The notes: a model not told the origin generated them from the letters alone. A DNA stretch of 64,000 bases from Liopterus haemorrhoidalis (GCA_963971575.1 OZ020611.1:244738654-244802653), one strand, 5' to 3'. Shown: positions 1 to 12,100, counted from the stretch's first letter. Numbers and translations: made by a program.

Positions 1-252
1 GAAGTTAACATTTCTAGGAGTACCTATTCATAGATAGTAATATTACATGGAATAACCATGTATCCATGTTATGTAAAAAGCTGTTATCTTTATTTGCACT
101 ACGTCCGATCATTGCAATTATAGATGGTGAAACTGCAAGACTGGCTCACTTTTCAAATTTTCAAAGTCACTTAAGCTATGGCATCTTGTTATGGGGAACA
201 AGTAATAACAGTCATAACATTTTTAAATCCAAAAGAAGGCTATAGGTATTCA
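1..252 (+). pseudogene. LINE reverse-transcriptase C-terminal fragment, part 1
   Basis: In shifting frames the plus strand encodes the post-catalytic region of a non-LTR retrotransposon RT: an LGV.I stretch, then LCKKLLSLFALRPI, then a segment ending SHLSYGILLWGTS. This order (LGV-D, FALR, FQSRLSYGI.LWG) is the usual end of the RT domain in CR1/jockey-type LINEs, and the same order is seen intact in the LINE at 30.7-32.3 kb. The frame has stops and shifts, so it is dead. It is cut off at base 252 by a TIR element and appears to continue at 1243 and again near 5276. Confidence 0.7.
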
Positions 253-429
253 TAGCTGCTTTCGATTATACGAGCGAACTGTACCGAACAGTTCGTCACT
301 GGGCGACTAAACCGAAGTTTATTTTTCGAACACTAATTTGGGCGTTTGAACATACTGCTTGTCACTTGTGTCATTTTTATTGTTTAGGTTATGGTTTCGG
401 TATACTTAATTAGAAAAAACATTGACATT

Positions 430-610
430 ATGGCTAACAATGTGAAAAATTATGCTTTAGTAAGTTAAAAATGTTTAACAAAATTCGTATGTAAATAATT
501 TAGTATTTATTTAATAGGAGTTATTATCACAGACTCTTTCAAGTGATGGAACCAGCAGTGATACCGATGAAGAATTGTATGTGCCATTAAAAAATGAACC
601 GCAAGGATAA
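430..610 (+). CDS. Small two-exon ORF inside the TIR element
   Basis: An ATG at 430 opens ten codons (MANNVKNYAL), followed by a canonical donor GTAAGT at 460 and an acceptor ...TTATCACAG ending at 532. Removing this 73-nt intron gives a 35-residue product whose second exon (533-610) starts TLSSDGTSSDTDEELY. A serine/aspartate-rich N-terminus like this is common in DNA-transposon proteins. Possible polyadenylation signals (AATAAA) follow near 676 and 716. I do not recognise the protein. It may be the residue of a transposase N-terminus joined to new sequence by internal deletion. Intron and product are inferred from sequence only. Confidence 0.35.
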
Positions 611-956
611 AGTCCATAATAAGGTTAAACACCTTTATAAAATTAAAAAAATGAGAGAAAATTAAAAGAATATTTTAATAAAATATATTTTAAATTATTT
701 AATATGAACTGTACAATAAATAAAATTGGAGGCTATATCTGTTTTTTTAATCGTTCTTCCTCATATTCATTTCTGTAATATAAATTTCAATTAATTTTGA
801 AACAATACCAAAATAATTCATTCTGTTTCTGTCTATTTATCGAAGATTCATGCAAAATCTGCATTTTCACGTTCTGGAATAACAGAACAAAACGAGGATT
901 CCAACATATGTACATATGCCATTGCAATATATACCTAAAATATGTTTTTACTTGGA

Positions 957-1081
957 TTAATCCTCTTCATTTAAAATGATTTCATATGTTTGGTCATCTT
1001 CGGGATTATATAAATGCATTGAAAATGACATAGTATTTTCTGATGTAACGTCAATTTCAAAACAAAATACCAATACATAAC
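957..1081 (-). CDS. Acidic C-terminal exon in the TIR element
   Basis: On the minus strand an acceptor-like CACACTTTTAG precedes an open frame of about 40 codons ending in TAA at 957-959. It contains EIDVTSENTMSFSMHLYN and ends YEIILNEED. No stop interrupts it. It looks like the end of a protein whose body was deleted. Not recognised. It converges with the plus-strand small ORF of the same element. Confidence 0.3.
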
Positions 1082-1242
1082 CTAAAAGTGTGAGTTGTAC
1101 CAATTTTTAGGTAGGTCCTTCAGGGGACGGGGGAAGGTAAAACACGAGCGCTTCAGTGCGTGAAGCGCTGGTATAATCGAACACTTATCTAGTCGCCCTG
1201 AACTGTTCCGAGCTGTTCTTTATGTATAATCGAAAGCGGCTA

Positions 1243-1405
1243 AGGTCTAATGCAAACTACTTAGCTCACTGCTGACCACTATTTCAAAAACTTAAAATTC
1301 TACCTCTACCTTGTATCTTTGTAGCAGTACAAGCTACCTGGCACTATTGAAACTTAAAAACCTTTTATTAAGAAAAACCATTACGTTTTGTTAACTATGT
1401 AACTA
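1243..1405 (+). pseudogene. LINE RT fragment, part 2
   Basis: After the TIR element the plus strand resumes with residues resembling the thumb region of the same kind of LINE, including a segment LKILPLPCIFVAVQATWHY that fits the usual ILTLPSLYI motif. Stops and frameshifts are present. It probably continues part 1 (1-252) and was separated from part 3 (5276 onward) by later insertions. Confidence 0.55.
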
Positions 1406-1499
1406 ATATTCCTGACGTCATTTCTTGTTTTCACAAATCATTATAATTATACTTAAATTATTCTATTCTTAAATTTTGTTATCACTTAATAATAACTTG

Positions 1500-1970
1500 G
1501 TACTTTCACCCTGAGTGTTCATGAGTCACCCTTATGAACCTTAGTATTGTCAAATATTGTTAATGAGTAATAGAAAATGACCAAGGTGGAAGGGGTAATG
1601 AGAGAAATTCTAAGGGAGTAAAGTCTTAAGTAGTCAGTCGAATGTCATATATAAAAGGTGTTCACAACATCAAATTTAGCAGTTAGTCAGAAGACAGTCA
1701 GAATAGAACTCACTTAGTCAGAAGAAGTTAGAAGAGAAAATTACTTCAAGCTATTTTATTTTTATAAGTGTTCCACTAACTGAGAATGCTGAGTAAGTAG
1801 ACGGAGTCTTTTGTAAATTTATTTTTATATATTTTAATTTTGTAACATTTGTAACTATATTCCAATTTGTCGACTTGTAAATACATGTGTATATTTCGTG
1901 GAGTCAAGTTCATTGTTATTACGTTATCCCTTCAAACTCTGCTCTTGCTATCCTTCCTAGAATAATCTAC
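1500..1970 (+). other. Promoter-like or solo-LTR-like stretch
   Basis: A TATATAAAAGG box at 1648-1658 is followed by a purine-rich leader with repeated CAGTCAGAA and TTAGTCAGAAG words, the look of a Ty3-type LTR core promoter. No matching second LTR or clear TG..CA ends were found, so a solo LTR is only a guess. The remaining 1405-2198 bases are AT-rich with a C10 run near 2070 and no coding signal. Confidence 0.25.
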
Positions 1971-2689
1971 ATATACTTATTTATATATATTTTCTTTTCC
2001 TAATTTCATTCTAGTTCTCTCACACTGTTATAATTCAATTAATTTTTATTTAGTTTTATATTTAAAGTCTCCCCCCCCCCATTAATACTGTTAGTTTTCG
2101 GCACGTTACATCTTCATTTATTTTACAGTAATTTATTTTAAAAAGCATATAGAAAAATACGGAGTCACGACAACTCGTCTACAGACTTTACGTCTACGAC
2201 ATTTCGTGTACAGACATTAGATATACCGACTTCTTGTCTACCACGACATTTATTATACCGACTTTACGTCTACTGACATTACGTCTACCAGGTTAATTCG
2301 TTTTCTAGAATAAAATTTTATTTTATTTTATTCTAAGCAATTTATAAAAAATAAGTTTTAGGGGTAGGTATAAGTAAAAATATGATACGGTGCTTCAAAT
2401 TCAATTATAATGCGAATAAAATTAAATGGATACAATTTACAATTACATATGTAAATAACTGCAAAAACAATATTATTTCTTTCATGCAACAAACCAATAT
2501 TTAAAAAAAAATGCTTGCATTATAAACATAAATATGTATTTATACAAAGTCAATTAGACAAACCTATTCAATACTAGCAGACCCGTTGCCAACAACGTTG
2601 GCAAACTGATATCGAATAAAAATCAATATACGTAGCAATCAATTATTAAAATTTGCATGATTCTGCGTATATTATCAAAACAAAAACGT

Positions 2690-2900
2690 TTCTTGATTAT
2701 ACCTAGGAAATCCTAAAAAGCTGCTTAATGCGTGTCGTATAAAAATTAATATCGGGCCGGGTACAGCCCGCGGGCCATATGCTGGACATCAATGGTATAG
2801 CTGTTTCTGATTATACCTAGGATATCCTAAAAAGCCGCTCAATGCGTGTCATTTAAAAATAAGTATCGGGCCAGACACGGCCCGCGTGCATAACGTTAAT
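2690..2900. repeat. Two tandem copies of a ~114-bp unit
   Basis: The block GATTATACCTAGG..ATCCTAAAAAG..CTCAATGCGTGTC..ATCGGGCC occurs twice in direct orientation about 114 bp apart. Each copy ends in a GGGCC..GGCCC palindrome-like segment. It is preceded near 2575 by CTAGCAGACCCGTTGCC, a start resembling other dispersed insect repeats. Confidence 0.6.
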
Positions 2901-2965
2901 TGACACAACATTATTTAATTAAGCCAAGGTATATACTGACTGGAGAGCTAAGAGCTATATTCTCG

Positions 2966-4690
2966 CTAAGGCTAAACACATAGTGAAGCAGAGAGCAAAG
3001 CAGCGATGAAAGCGGAGCGCAAAGCGGCGAAATTAAATAAATGAATTCCTGTTAACACGCGCATAGTGGAGCGTACTGCAGCGTGGTTATATCGCTGTTA
3101 TAGTCGAGCAAAGCGACGCGTTCAAACAATTTTGATTTCTCTGCTATCATCGTTTCTAAAATAGTTGTTTAAAATGGATATTGAGGCATTTATAAGTAGT
3201 TCTCATTTATAAGAGGTATTTATAGTAGGTTCCGATAGTTATTTCTCCATTTTTTACCAATTTATGTTGATTTTTTTCCAAAATATAATCAAACGTTGAA
3301 ATACTCATGCGAAAATAAGAATGAAACTTTTCTGGATGTTCGCGGAGTTGCATATAGAAATGATGAAATTCACCATGTATATGTCTACTTTTATTTATTC
3401 TGTGAACATTGCACCTTCTAGTGTGTTTATTTTTATTTTTTTAGTAAATACAAAATTTTGAGGGAAGAGTTTTCTGTTTGTAAAAAATCCATTATAATTT
3501 TGTGAACTTTCTGCTCGATTTTAAACGCGTCACTATGTGTAGACACTCTTTTATAAGCGCGACATTCTTTCGCTGTTTTACTCTCCGCTTTCATCGCTGC
3601 TTTGCTCTCTGCTTCGCTATGTGCTTAGCCTAAAGCCTGGAACAGAATGCACAGCACGCTACGCCGACAGCGCGCCGTCATTTGCGACGGCGTTGCGTTA
3701 GCGCCATTGAGAACAGCGTTGAAATTTCGCCTGCACACAATGCAACAATGGGTGCGTATTGTTGTGCCAATTCTGGTTTCGGTTTAATCAGAATACGCGT
3801 TTTCTTGCGACAATATTCTCGTTCTATTCATTCTACTCATTCGATGACTGAGGTCGAACGACTGGAATGAATAAGTGTGGTGGGGATGAAAAGTAATATG
3901 TATTTGAATGCAGTTGTTTTCATTTGGTTTTTAAATGTTTTAGAATTAAATCTTGGTATTACTGCTTCAAAATTAATTTTACTTTTAGCTATTTTCTCAT
4001 TTTGTGTCCTAAAATAAATATATACCTATATGATTTTAATATAGTATTGTTAAATCTAAACTTAAAATATATTTACAATTCAATTATTCGTTGTAAAACA
4101 TTACGTTCTAGAATATTTGCTTCAAATGTAAAGTTTTCTTATTCTGAATTTATTATTTAGATTATCCATTTAGGTGAAATATGTTCGTTATTTGTTTTAC
4201 AACCATATGACTTAACCTCCATGTAAATGTCATTCCATGTTTACTTCACGATTAAAATTGTCGTTTTCTTGCGCATCAATTCTAGTACTTCCAACCAGCC
4301 ACCAACAAAACGCACCCAATTTTTAACGCCGTCAAAGTGTCACGTGACAACATATATCTGTGTTTATACGTGCGCTTTCTTTTATTAAAATTATAATGGA
4401 TGAGGAAGACTTGTGTGTGATGTTATTTATGTTGTATGCAAGTTATTTATACATACAAACACTTTACCATTCAGTAAAAACTGAGGTTAGGTGTTCTACG
4501 TCAACGTTCAACGGCGTCAAAAGTTGGAAGTTGACGAACATTCAGTATCAACGGCGTTGGAACGTTACTCATTCTGTGCACTTGCGTACGACAGCTTGAT
4601 TTTTACTTTCCTCTGACAGATAGCGCCGTCCAAACGCCGTTAACGCGCCGTAGAACTCGTTGCATTCTGTTCCCCACTTTAGCCTAAGTG
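2966..4690. mobile_element. TIR element with ~65-bp ends, split by another element
   Basis: Inverted ends 2966-3030 and 3570-3633 share a long match (for example AGCAGAGAGCAAAGCAGCG, GATGAAAGCGGAG). The right end is interrupted at 3634 by a second TIR element and its last bases resume at 4688. Interior 3031-3569 is AT-rich without a protein frame. Non-autonomous; superfamily unassigned. Confidence 0.6.
3634..4678. mobile_element. TIR element with 9-bp target duplication TTAGCCTAA
   Basis: Ends AGCCTGGAACAGAATGCA and (inverted) AGTGGGGAACAGAATGCA are flanked by the same nine bases TTAGCCTAA at 3625-3633 and 4679-4687. A 9-bp duplication suggests a MULE/Mutator-type transposase. A short frame from 4394 (MDEEDLCVMLFMLYASYLYI) could be a transposase N-terminal remnant. 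The GC-rich subterminal parts contain several CAACG/GGCGTC words. Confidence 0.65.
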
Positions 4691-5275
4691 AGCTGCTGTC
4701 GGAGAACGTCGCTCCCTACCTGTCAGTTCGTGACCGACCACACACCTCAACACCCTCTAGCACCCAAGAACTTAGCGTTACGTTAGGATACACAGGAATT
4801 ACGGCTTTTATATACATAATGTGCTTTTCTATATAAACATAACATAAATGTAACCGACATAATTTCTTAATATATAATAATAATAATAACTTTATTTAGC
4901 ATATCTGCTATATAAACATCTTATAAAATTTACAAAAATTTATATAAATTAAATGCAAATCTTAAAATAAAAGAAGTGCGGACTGTTTGCAAAAGTGTAC
5001 AATAGCCTGTATAAATATTTCAATTTGAATATGATAAAATTGTGTAGTTAGCAATAATATGAATTTTGTGTTTTTATATAACCAAAAATATTTATAGACA
5101 GTTAATGCCCTATTTATAAATAAAGCAAATTTTAATTGATTTTGAGGATATATTTGACTTCAAACAAAATTTAATGAAATATTTATATATTTTAGTAGAC
5201 GAATTAACCTGGTAGACGTAATATCAGTAGACGTAAAATCGGTATACCTAAATCCTGTACACGAAATGTACAACA

Positions 5276-5456
5276 CATTCAAACATTCATTCACATCATA
5301 CAAGAAATAAAAACAAATATAAAACTTTGAAAATCAGACTTAATAAGTCAAAACAAGGTCCAAAATACTGTGGTTAATAAATTGCCAGAACAATTTAAAA
5401 TACTAGAGAATATACCATTCAAAATGTCTGTTAGGAATATTACTGAAACTGTTTTT
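5276..5456 (+). pseudogene. LINE RT fragment, part 3
   Basis: Immediately after the foldback-like element the plus strand encodes HSHHTRNKNKYKTLKIRLNK, then after a frameshift VNKLPEQFKILENIPFKM. The TRNK..RL.K..GP..G..NKLPE..K order is the end of a CR1/jockey-type LINE ORF2. It fits as the continuation of fragments 1 and 2, so one LINE copy would have been broken three times. Confidence 0.6.
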
Positions 5457-5720
5457 ATTGAGAAATGACATTAGCTATAGAGGCGCTGTTGTCGCTTACA
5501 AAATGGCGATTCGAATAGGATTTTTTGACATTTGCCATTTGATACACAACAATTCACATTGCAGTTAATTTTCTGTTGCGATTTTAAAGAAATTTTATTA
5601 AAGTTTTCTTCACTTTAACACATACAAACAATGCAATTAAATGAGCCATATCCAACAAAATTCTATTCCGTTAAGTTCCAAAATATTCCACTAGGCGTCA
5701 TTTCAGTTATTGTCAATTCT
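5457..5720. mobile_element. P/THAP-like MITE, copy 1
   Basis: Starts ATTGAGAAATGACATTAGC and ends TTCAGTTATTGTCAATTCT. It is collinear in reverse with 60093-60360: shared words include GAGGCGCTGTTGTCGCTTAC and CCATTTTGTAAGCGACAACA. An internal ACAACAATTCACATTGCAGT is shared in related form with the THAP-domain remnant at 54.25-54.7 kb, suggesting a deletion derivative of that family. Confidence 0.6.
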
Positions 5721-5967
5721 TAATACAATAGAAGAATATCTCTTTACACTGTTAAAAATGTATGTTATAGATGGTCAGTTCGCGTGGAGACGTGTCAGTA
5801 AGTGGGCAGTAGTGTCGCGCTGCAAGGGATGCAGCACGTGCCACGTATTCCAGGCGCATTCATCCTCACAAACTGCACATGGAGTCCATTCACGATGTTC
5901 CCTCATCTGAATAGGTCATGATATTTTTATGTTAAGTTGTTTATTAAATAATTTACATCTACTAAAT
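5721..5967. other. Unassigned spacer
   Basis: No gene recognised. A short plus-strand frame (5755-5910) has no family features. Confidence 0.3.
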
Positions 5968-6390
5968 ACGAGGTCTGTTCAAAAGGTACCGCGAATTTTG
6001 TGTTTTTTTCAAAAACTATTTATTTATGCATGAATATCTATTTTGTCCCCTCCTCCTCACTCGTAGCGTAGCGTCGTCCTTTCATGGGCCTCTTCAGTTT
6101 CGGGAACAAGAAAAAATCACAGGGGGCCAGATCTGGGGAATACGGTGGCTGCGGCATTATTAGTGTGTTGTTTTTGGCAAAAAATTCGCGTACAAGCAGC
6201 GATGATACAGATTTGCAAACAACGATGATACAGATTTGCAGAGCAAAATTTGATACAGATTCTTTGATCCATTTTTTGGTATAGGCAAAAATCGAAGACG
6301 AGCCAAAACACGTGCAAGCAAAGCAACTGTCAAAAATTAACTGAACATTCAAAATGGCCGAATTTGTCGGCATAAGTGAGAGCAGGGCCG
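5968..6390 (-). pseudogene. mariner transposase 3-prime fragment
   Basis: The start ACGAGGTCTGTTCAAAAGG is a mariner-type terminal sequence. The minus strand then encodes PPYSPDLAPCDFFLFPKLKR, where the D before FFLF is the third catalytic aspartate of the D,D34D mariner family, followed by MKGRRYATSEEE. Upstream transposase is scrambled and missing, and a second terminal repeat was not found. Dead fragment. Confidence 0.8.
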
Positions 6391-6617
6391 CCCCTAGCAT
6401 TTGCGGGGCCTGGGGCAAAACTGGAATTGCGGGGCCCCCAAAACTGGATTTGCGGGGCCCCATCTATATATATATTGAATAACAATATTTTCTTTAATAT
6501 TATTAACTATTAACAAAGTACACATACTTATATTCAATGAAAATATAAATGTTTTCCGACTATTTATAAAACTTGGAATAATATTTTTAATGTTTTTTAT
6601 TATTTTACTATGAGGGT
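6383..6617. other. GC-rich hAT-like end CAGGGCCGCCCC and AT-rich flank
   Basis: CAGGGCCGCCCCTAGC at 6383 resembles a hAT terminus. It is followed by two copies of a ~35-bp GC-rich unit (TTTGCGGGGCC... , ATTGCGGGGCCCCC). No opposite end or target duplication was located, so this is tentative. 6475-6617 is AT-rich without features. Confidence 0.3.
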
Positions 6618-6857
6618 GGAATAAATTTAGTATTAAATGTTAAAACGGCTTGCCGTGTAAGCGCGCCGAATTAGTATTTATAACATTTTACAAAATTAAA
6701 TAATAAAAATTTTCCACTCTCATAGAAATTAGTTGAAAAATGTACGTATGTCATGAGAATGCTTGTAAATGTATTTCATTGTAAATAAAATTCGGACTAT
6801 TCCTGTGAGATAGGAACATTTTATAAATATTTTCTATGACTCATGATCTTATATTAA

Positions 6858-7454
6858 ACTAGCTGAGTACCCGTGCTTCGCTACGGTTTATTGACGGTCT
6901 GCCATCATCGTACAATTACAATAAGTCATAGTTCTTTATAGATCACATTGCTGACTCTCACCTCAGGTGTAGATTCACCCCGTTAGAGGTTCATACTAAT
7001 GACAAATAAAATTCGTAGTTTGTTTCTAAACATGTGCACGGGTAACTTTTATAAGCAAAAACCTAATCGATATCTCATCTGTCCTAAGAGATACTAAGGA
7101 ATCCGTGAAGAAAAAAAAATTACTCCCTTTCACCTCATATGGGTCGAAAAATCCTTTCTTATTGCGTTCTTACGTTATATCGAGAAATGTACTCTTGGAA
7201 TTTCTTATTTTTAATAAAAAATTCTTTAGGAATGAAATTTAAAAAACTGTTAGAACACTATCGAAAGATTTTAAAAAGTCACCTATATGCCAGAAAGGCA
7301 TGTTATAACTGAAAAAGTACAGGAAATATAAAGGGTTCGATGCTTACGTTATGGAAGGAAAACGTTCCCGGAATTCCATGTATCTAATCAAAAATATACC
7401 TATTTAGCCCTTTATAGATAAAAAAAAACGTTTAAAACACTTTCTAAAGATTAG

Positions 7455-7503
<49 letters not shown>

Positions 7504-9187
7504 AAAAAGGAATGTTATAACTCAACAAACAAATAAGTTTCGAAACATTATATATGTCGCCCTGATTTAATGTAGATTCGCCCCGTTAAGTGTTGATTGA
7601 AGCAAAATTCTAAGTTACATTTTTATACATGCGTACGGGTAACTATAGTAAGTAAAAAGCAAGTCCCTGAATTTCAATTGTCTACTAAAAAATACCAATG
7701 TACCAATGAAATTTAGGGAAATATAAAAAATGCAATTTAGGGTTGAAATATAAAAAAAAACGGTCAAAATGAAATGATCTTGAAACTAATGATATTAAAG
7801 GACACCTAAATGCGAAAAAGCACAACATAGTTATAGTACAACAAAGACAGAAGCTACAAAGGGTTCTATAATTCACCCCAAATCTAGAATCGCCCCTTTA
7901 GGGATTGATGAGCAAAATCCTGAATTTAATTTTTAAACACATATACAGATAACATTGTAAGCAAAATCCAAATCAATATAATGAAGAATCCGAGGAAAAA
8001 CATTTTATCACTTTTCATCCCTTAGGGGTCGAATTTCGAAAAATTCCATACAAGAGAGTGCTTGCGACATGGAGGGAATATATTTCCTGAATTTCATATC
8101 TCTATGTCAAGGGACGTTCTTTCAAATAAAAAATACCAATTTACCCCTTTAGGGATGAAATTTAAAAAACTTTCAAAACGCTTTCTAAATATTTTAAATA
8201 AAAAATTATGTACCAAAATGGAATGTTATAACTCCGGAAATACAAAGGTTTCTATAATTCAACCCCAAATGTAGATTTACCACTTTAGGGGTTGATTAGG
8301 GCAAAATCCTGAATTACTGTTTCAAAAATTTGTATGGCTAACCTTACATCACGGAAGGAATATACTTCCCGAATTTCATGTCTCTATAGCCAAGGGAAGT
8401 TCTATCGAATATAAATACCCATTTATACCCCCCCCCCCCATTTACATTTAGAGGTGAAATTTTAAAAGACTGTCAAAACTATCTCGAGATATTTAAAAAA
8501 GACACCGGTGTGCCAAAAATGAATGTTATAACCTAATAAACACAGGAAATACGACGGGTTGTATAATTCACCCCGATTATAGATTTACCCCTTTAGGGGT
8601 TGATTAGGAAATAACCATTTCTTAGGGGGTTCTTAAGTCATAAAAGGGATATACTCCCCGAATTTTATGTTTCTTTGTCTAGACGAAATTCTATCGAATA
8701 AAAAATACCAATTTACCCCTTTAGGGGTGCAAATTAAAAAAACGGTCAAAACACTTTCTAAATATTTTAAAAAAGCACCTATATACCAAAAAGGAATTTT
8801 ATAACACAATAAACACAGAAGATGCGAAGGGTTCTATAATTCACCCTGATTATAGATTCACCCCTTTAGGGGTCGATTAGAACAAAATCCTGAAATAAGT
8901 TTTTTAATATTTACATGAGTAATCATTGTGAGCAAAAACCAAGTCGATATCTTATTGGGCCTAAGAGATATTAAGAAAACCGTGAAGCCACATTTTACCC
9001 CTTTTAACCCTCTTTTCACCCACTTAGAGGATGACTTTCAAAAAATCCGTTCTTAGTGGGTGCTTACATCATGGAGAGAATATACTCGCCAAATTTCATG
9101 ATTGTAGGTTCAGTGGTTTGGGCTGGGCGTTGATTATGAGACCTACTCATAATCCTAAAATGCTTAGTTACGATTTTATATATATAG
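6858..9187 (+). repeat. CTAGCTGA-type dispersed repeat with irregular satellite, copy 1
   Basis: Begins ACTAGCTGAGTACCCGTGCTTCGCTACGG (positions 6858-6886) and ends TATATATAG. The interior consists of degenerate units marked by GATTCACCCCTTTAGGGG, AAGAGATATT.A.GAATCC and TGCCAAAAAGGAATGTTATA words. Unit spacing is irregular here (roughly 270-600 bp). An (AT)n run lies at 7456-7500. Similar CTAGCTGA..CGCTACGG repeats are common in insect genomes; I cannot assign a class. Confidence 0.6.
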
Positions 9188-12100
9188 ACTAGCTGAAAAC
9201 CCGTGCTTCGCTACGGTATATTGATGGTCTCATTGGCATAAAATTCGCAGTTTGACGAATCTTGACGATCTCGTTAGTGTCATTAGTGTAAAATACTCAG
9301 TTTGTTTTTAAACATGTGTATGGGTAACATGTATAAGCAAAAACCTAGTCGATATCTCATTTGTCCTAAGAGATATTGAGGAATCCGTGAAAAAACATTT
9401 TACTCTTTTTCACCACATAGAGGTCGATCTTCAAGAAATCCCTTCGTAGTGGGTTCTTACGAACAAACGAAGGAAATACGAAGGGTTCTATACCTTGAAG
9501 GCTGAGTCACCCTTTTTGGGGTTGGTTAGGGTAAAATTTTAAAATAAGTTTAAGTTTAACTAAGTATGGGTAACTTTTGTAAGCAAAAACCAAGTCAATA
9601 TCTCAATAGTCCTTAGAGATATTGAGGAATCCGTGAAATCAAATTTCAGCCCTTTTCACCCCCTTAGAATTTTGAAAAGTTTAATATTAGTGGGTGCTTA
9701 CGTCATGGAAGGAATATATTTCCCGAATTTCATGTCTCTATGTCAAGAGACGATCTATCGAATAAAAAATACCAATGAACCCCGTTATAAATTTTATAAC
9801 GTTTTCAAAAATTTTAAAAAAATGTCAACACGCCACCTAAATATTTTAAAAAGAAAGCTAAGTAGGTTTCTATTTAATAGAAACCTATGTAAGGTTTCTA
9901 TAATTCACCCCGAATATAGATGCATGCCTTTAGGGGTTGATTAGGGCAAAATCCTGAATTTTTTTTGCTAACATTTCTATGAGTAACCTTTGAGGTTACT
10001 ATCTAAGAGATATTGAGAAATTCCTGAAATCATATTTCACCCCCTTTTTACCCCCATAGAGGTCTTCTTTCGAAAAATCATTTCTTAGTGGAATATATTT
10101 TGCGAATTTCATGTATTTATGTCCAAAAAACGTTCTATCGAATAAAAAATACCCATTTACCTCTTTAAGGGTGAAATTTAAAAAAACTGTCAAAATTATT
10201 TCGAGGTATTTTAAAAAGACATCTATGTGCCAAAAAGGAATGTTATGACTAAACAAACACAGGAAATAAGACAGGATGTATAATTCACCCCGAATGTAGA
10301 TTCACCACTTTAGGGGTCGATTAGGATAAAATACTGAAATAAGTTTTTGGCATTTGTATAGGTAATCTTTATAAGCAAAAATCAAATTGCTCATAACTTA
10401 TTGGTCCTAAGAAATTTTAAGGAATCCTTGAAATCACATTTCCCACTTTAGGGATGCAATTTTAAAAAAATTTCGAAACCATTTCGAGATATTAAAAAAA
10501 ACAACCATCAGCCAAAAATAATTGTTATGACTCAACAAATACAGGAAATACGACGGGATGTATAATTAAGTCCAAATGTAGATTCACCCTTTTAGGTGTT
10601 GATTAGGACAAAATCCTGAAATAGGTTTTTCGGCCTTTGTATTAGTATCTTTATAAGCAAAAACCAAATCGATATTTTATTGGTCCTCAGAGATATTAGA
10701 AAATCATTGAAATCTCATTTCACCCCTTTTAATCCTTTAGGCGGAAATTAAAATAACCGTGAAAACTATTTCGAGATATTTTAAAAAGACACCTATGTGC
10801 CAAAAAGGTACGTTATAAGTCAACCAACACAGAAAAAATGACTGCATGTATAATTCAGCCCAATTGGAGATTCACTCCTTTCGCGGTTGATTAGGGCAAA
10901 ATCCTAAAATAGGTTTTTCGGCATTTGAATGAGTAATCTTTGTAAGCAAAAACCAAGTCGATATTTTATTGGTCCTAAGAGATATTAAGAAATCCTTGAG
11001 TTCACATTTCACCCATTTTCACCCTTAAGGGGTACAATTTTAAAACACTGTCCATATTATTTAGGGATATTTTAAAAAGACACTTATGTGTCAAAGAGAA
11101 ATTTTATAACTCAAAAACACAAGAAATACAACGGGATGTATAATTCACCCCGTTTGTAGATACACCCCTTAAGGGGTTGATTAGGACAAAATCCTGAAAT
11201 AAGTTTTTCGGCATTTGTATGGGTAATCTTTGTAAGTAAAAACCAAGTCGGTATCTTATTGGTCCTAAGAGATATTAAGAAATCCTTGAATTAACATTTC
11301 ACCCCTTTTCACCCTTTAGGGATGTAATTTTAAAAAACTGTCATCTCCGTTTCGAGATATTTTAAAAAGACACCTACGTGTTAAAAATAAATTTTATAAG
11401 TCAACAAACACATGAAATACGACGGGACGTATAATTCACCCCGTTTGTAGATTCATCCCTTTAAGGGTTGATTAGGACAAAATCCTGAAATAAGTTTTTC
11501 AGCATTTGTAAGGGTAATCATTGTAAGTAACAACCAAGTCGGTATCTTATTGGTCCTAAGAGATATTAGGGAATCCTTGAATTAACATTTCAGCCCGTTT
11601 CACCCTGTAGGGATGTAATTTTAAAAAACTGTCAATACCATTTCAAGATATTTTAAAAAGACACCTATGTGCAAAAAATAAATTTTATAACTCAACAAAC
11701 ACATGAAATACGATGGGATGTATAATTAACCCCGTTTGTAGATTCATCCCTTTAAGGGTTGATTAGGACAAAATCGTGAAATAAGTTTTTCGGCATTTGT
11801 ATGGGTAATTTTTGTAAGTAAAAACCAAGTCGGTATCTTATTGGTACTAAGAGATATTAAGGAATTCTTGAATTAACATTTCACCCATTTTCACCCTTTA
11901 GGGACGTAATTTTAAAAAACTGTCAATGCCATTTCCAGATATTTTAAAAAGACACTTATGTGCCAAAAATAAATTTTGAAACTCAACACAGAAAATACGA
12001 CGGGATATATAATTCACCCCGATTGTAGATTCACCCCTTTAGGGGTCGATAAGGACAAAATCCTGAAATCAGTTTTTCGGAATTTGTAAAGGTAATTTTT

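Larger units (their letters stand above)
253..1242. mobile_element. TIR element, about 990 bp, TA flanks
   Basis: Nineteen-base ends match as inverted repeats with one mismatch: left TAGCTGCTTTCGATTATAC (253-271), right its complement (1224-1242). The outer TA may be the target duplication. It splits a LINE fragment. Each half holds a short coding-looking frame on opposite strands (430-610 plus, 957-1081 minus), so it is probably a deleted derivative of an autonomous element. Superfamily not assigned; the TA ends would fit Tc1/mariner-type insertion. Confidence 0.7.
2199..5270. mobile_element. Foldback-like element with repeat-built inverted termini
   Basis: The ends (2199-2300 and 5200-5270) are inverted copies of one block containing ATTTCGTGTACA, TATACCGA, TTTACGTCTACTGA, ATTACGTCTACC and AGGTTAATTCG. 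The left end carries an extra sub-repeat. Termini made of reiterated ACGTCTAC-like words are typical of foldback/MULE-type elements. Inside lie two further TIR elements and a tandem repeat; no transposase frame was found. The element splits the LINE fragment. Confidence 0.6.

Noticed and set aside
1500..1970. Confident solo LTR
   Set aside because: A good TATA box but no defined ends, no target duplication and no second copy in the window.
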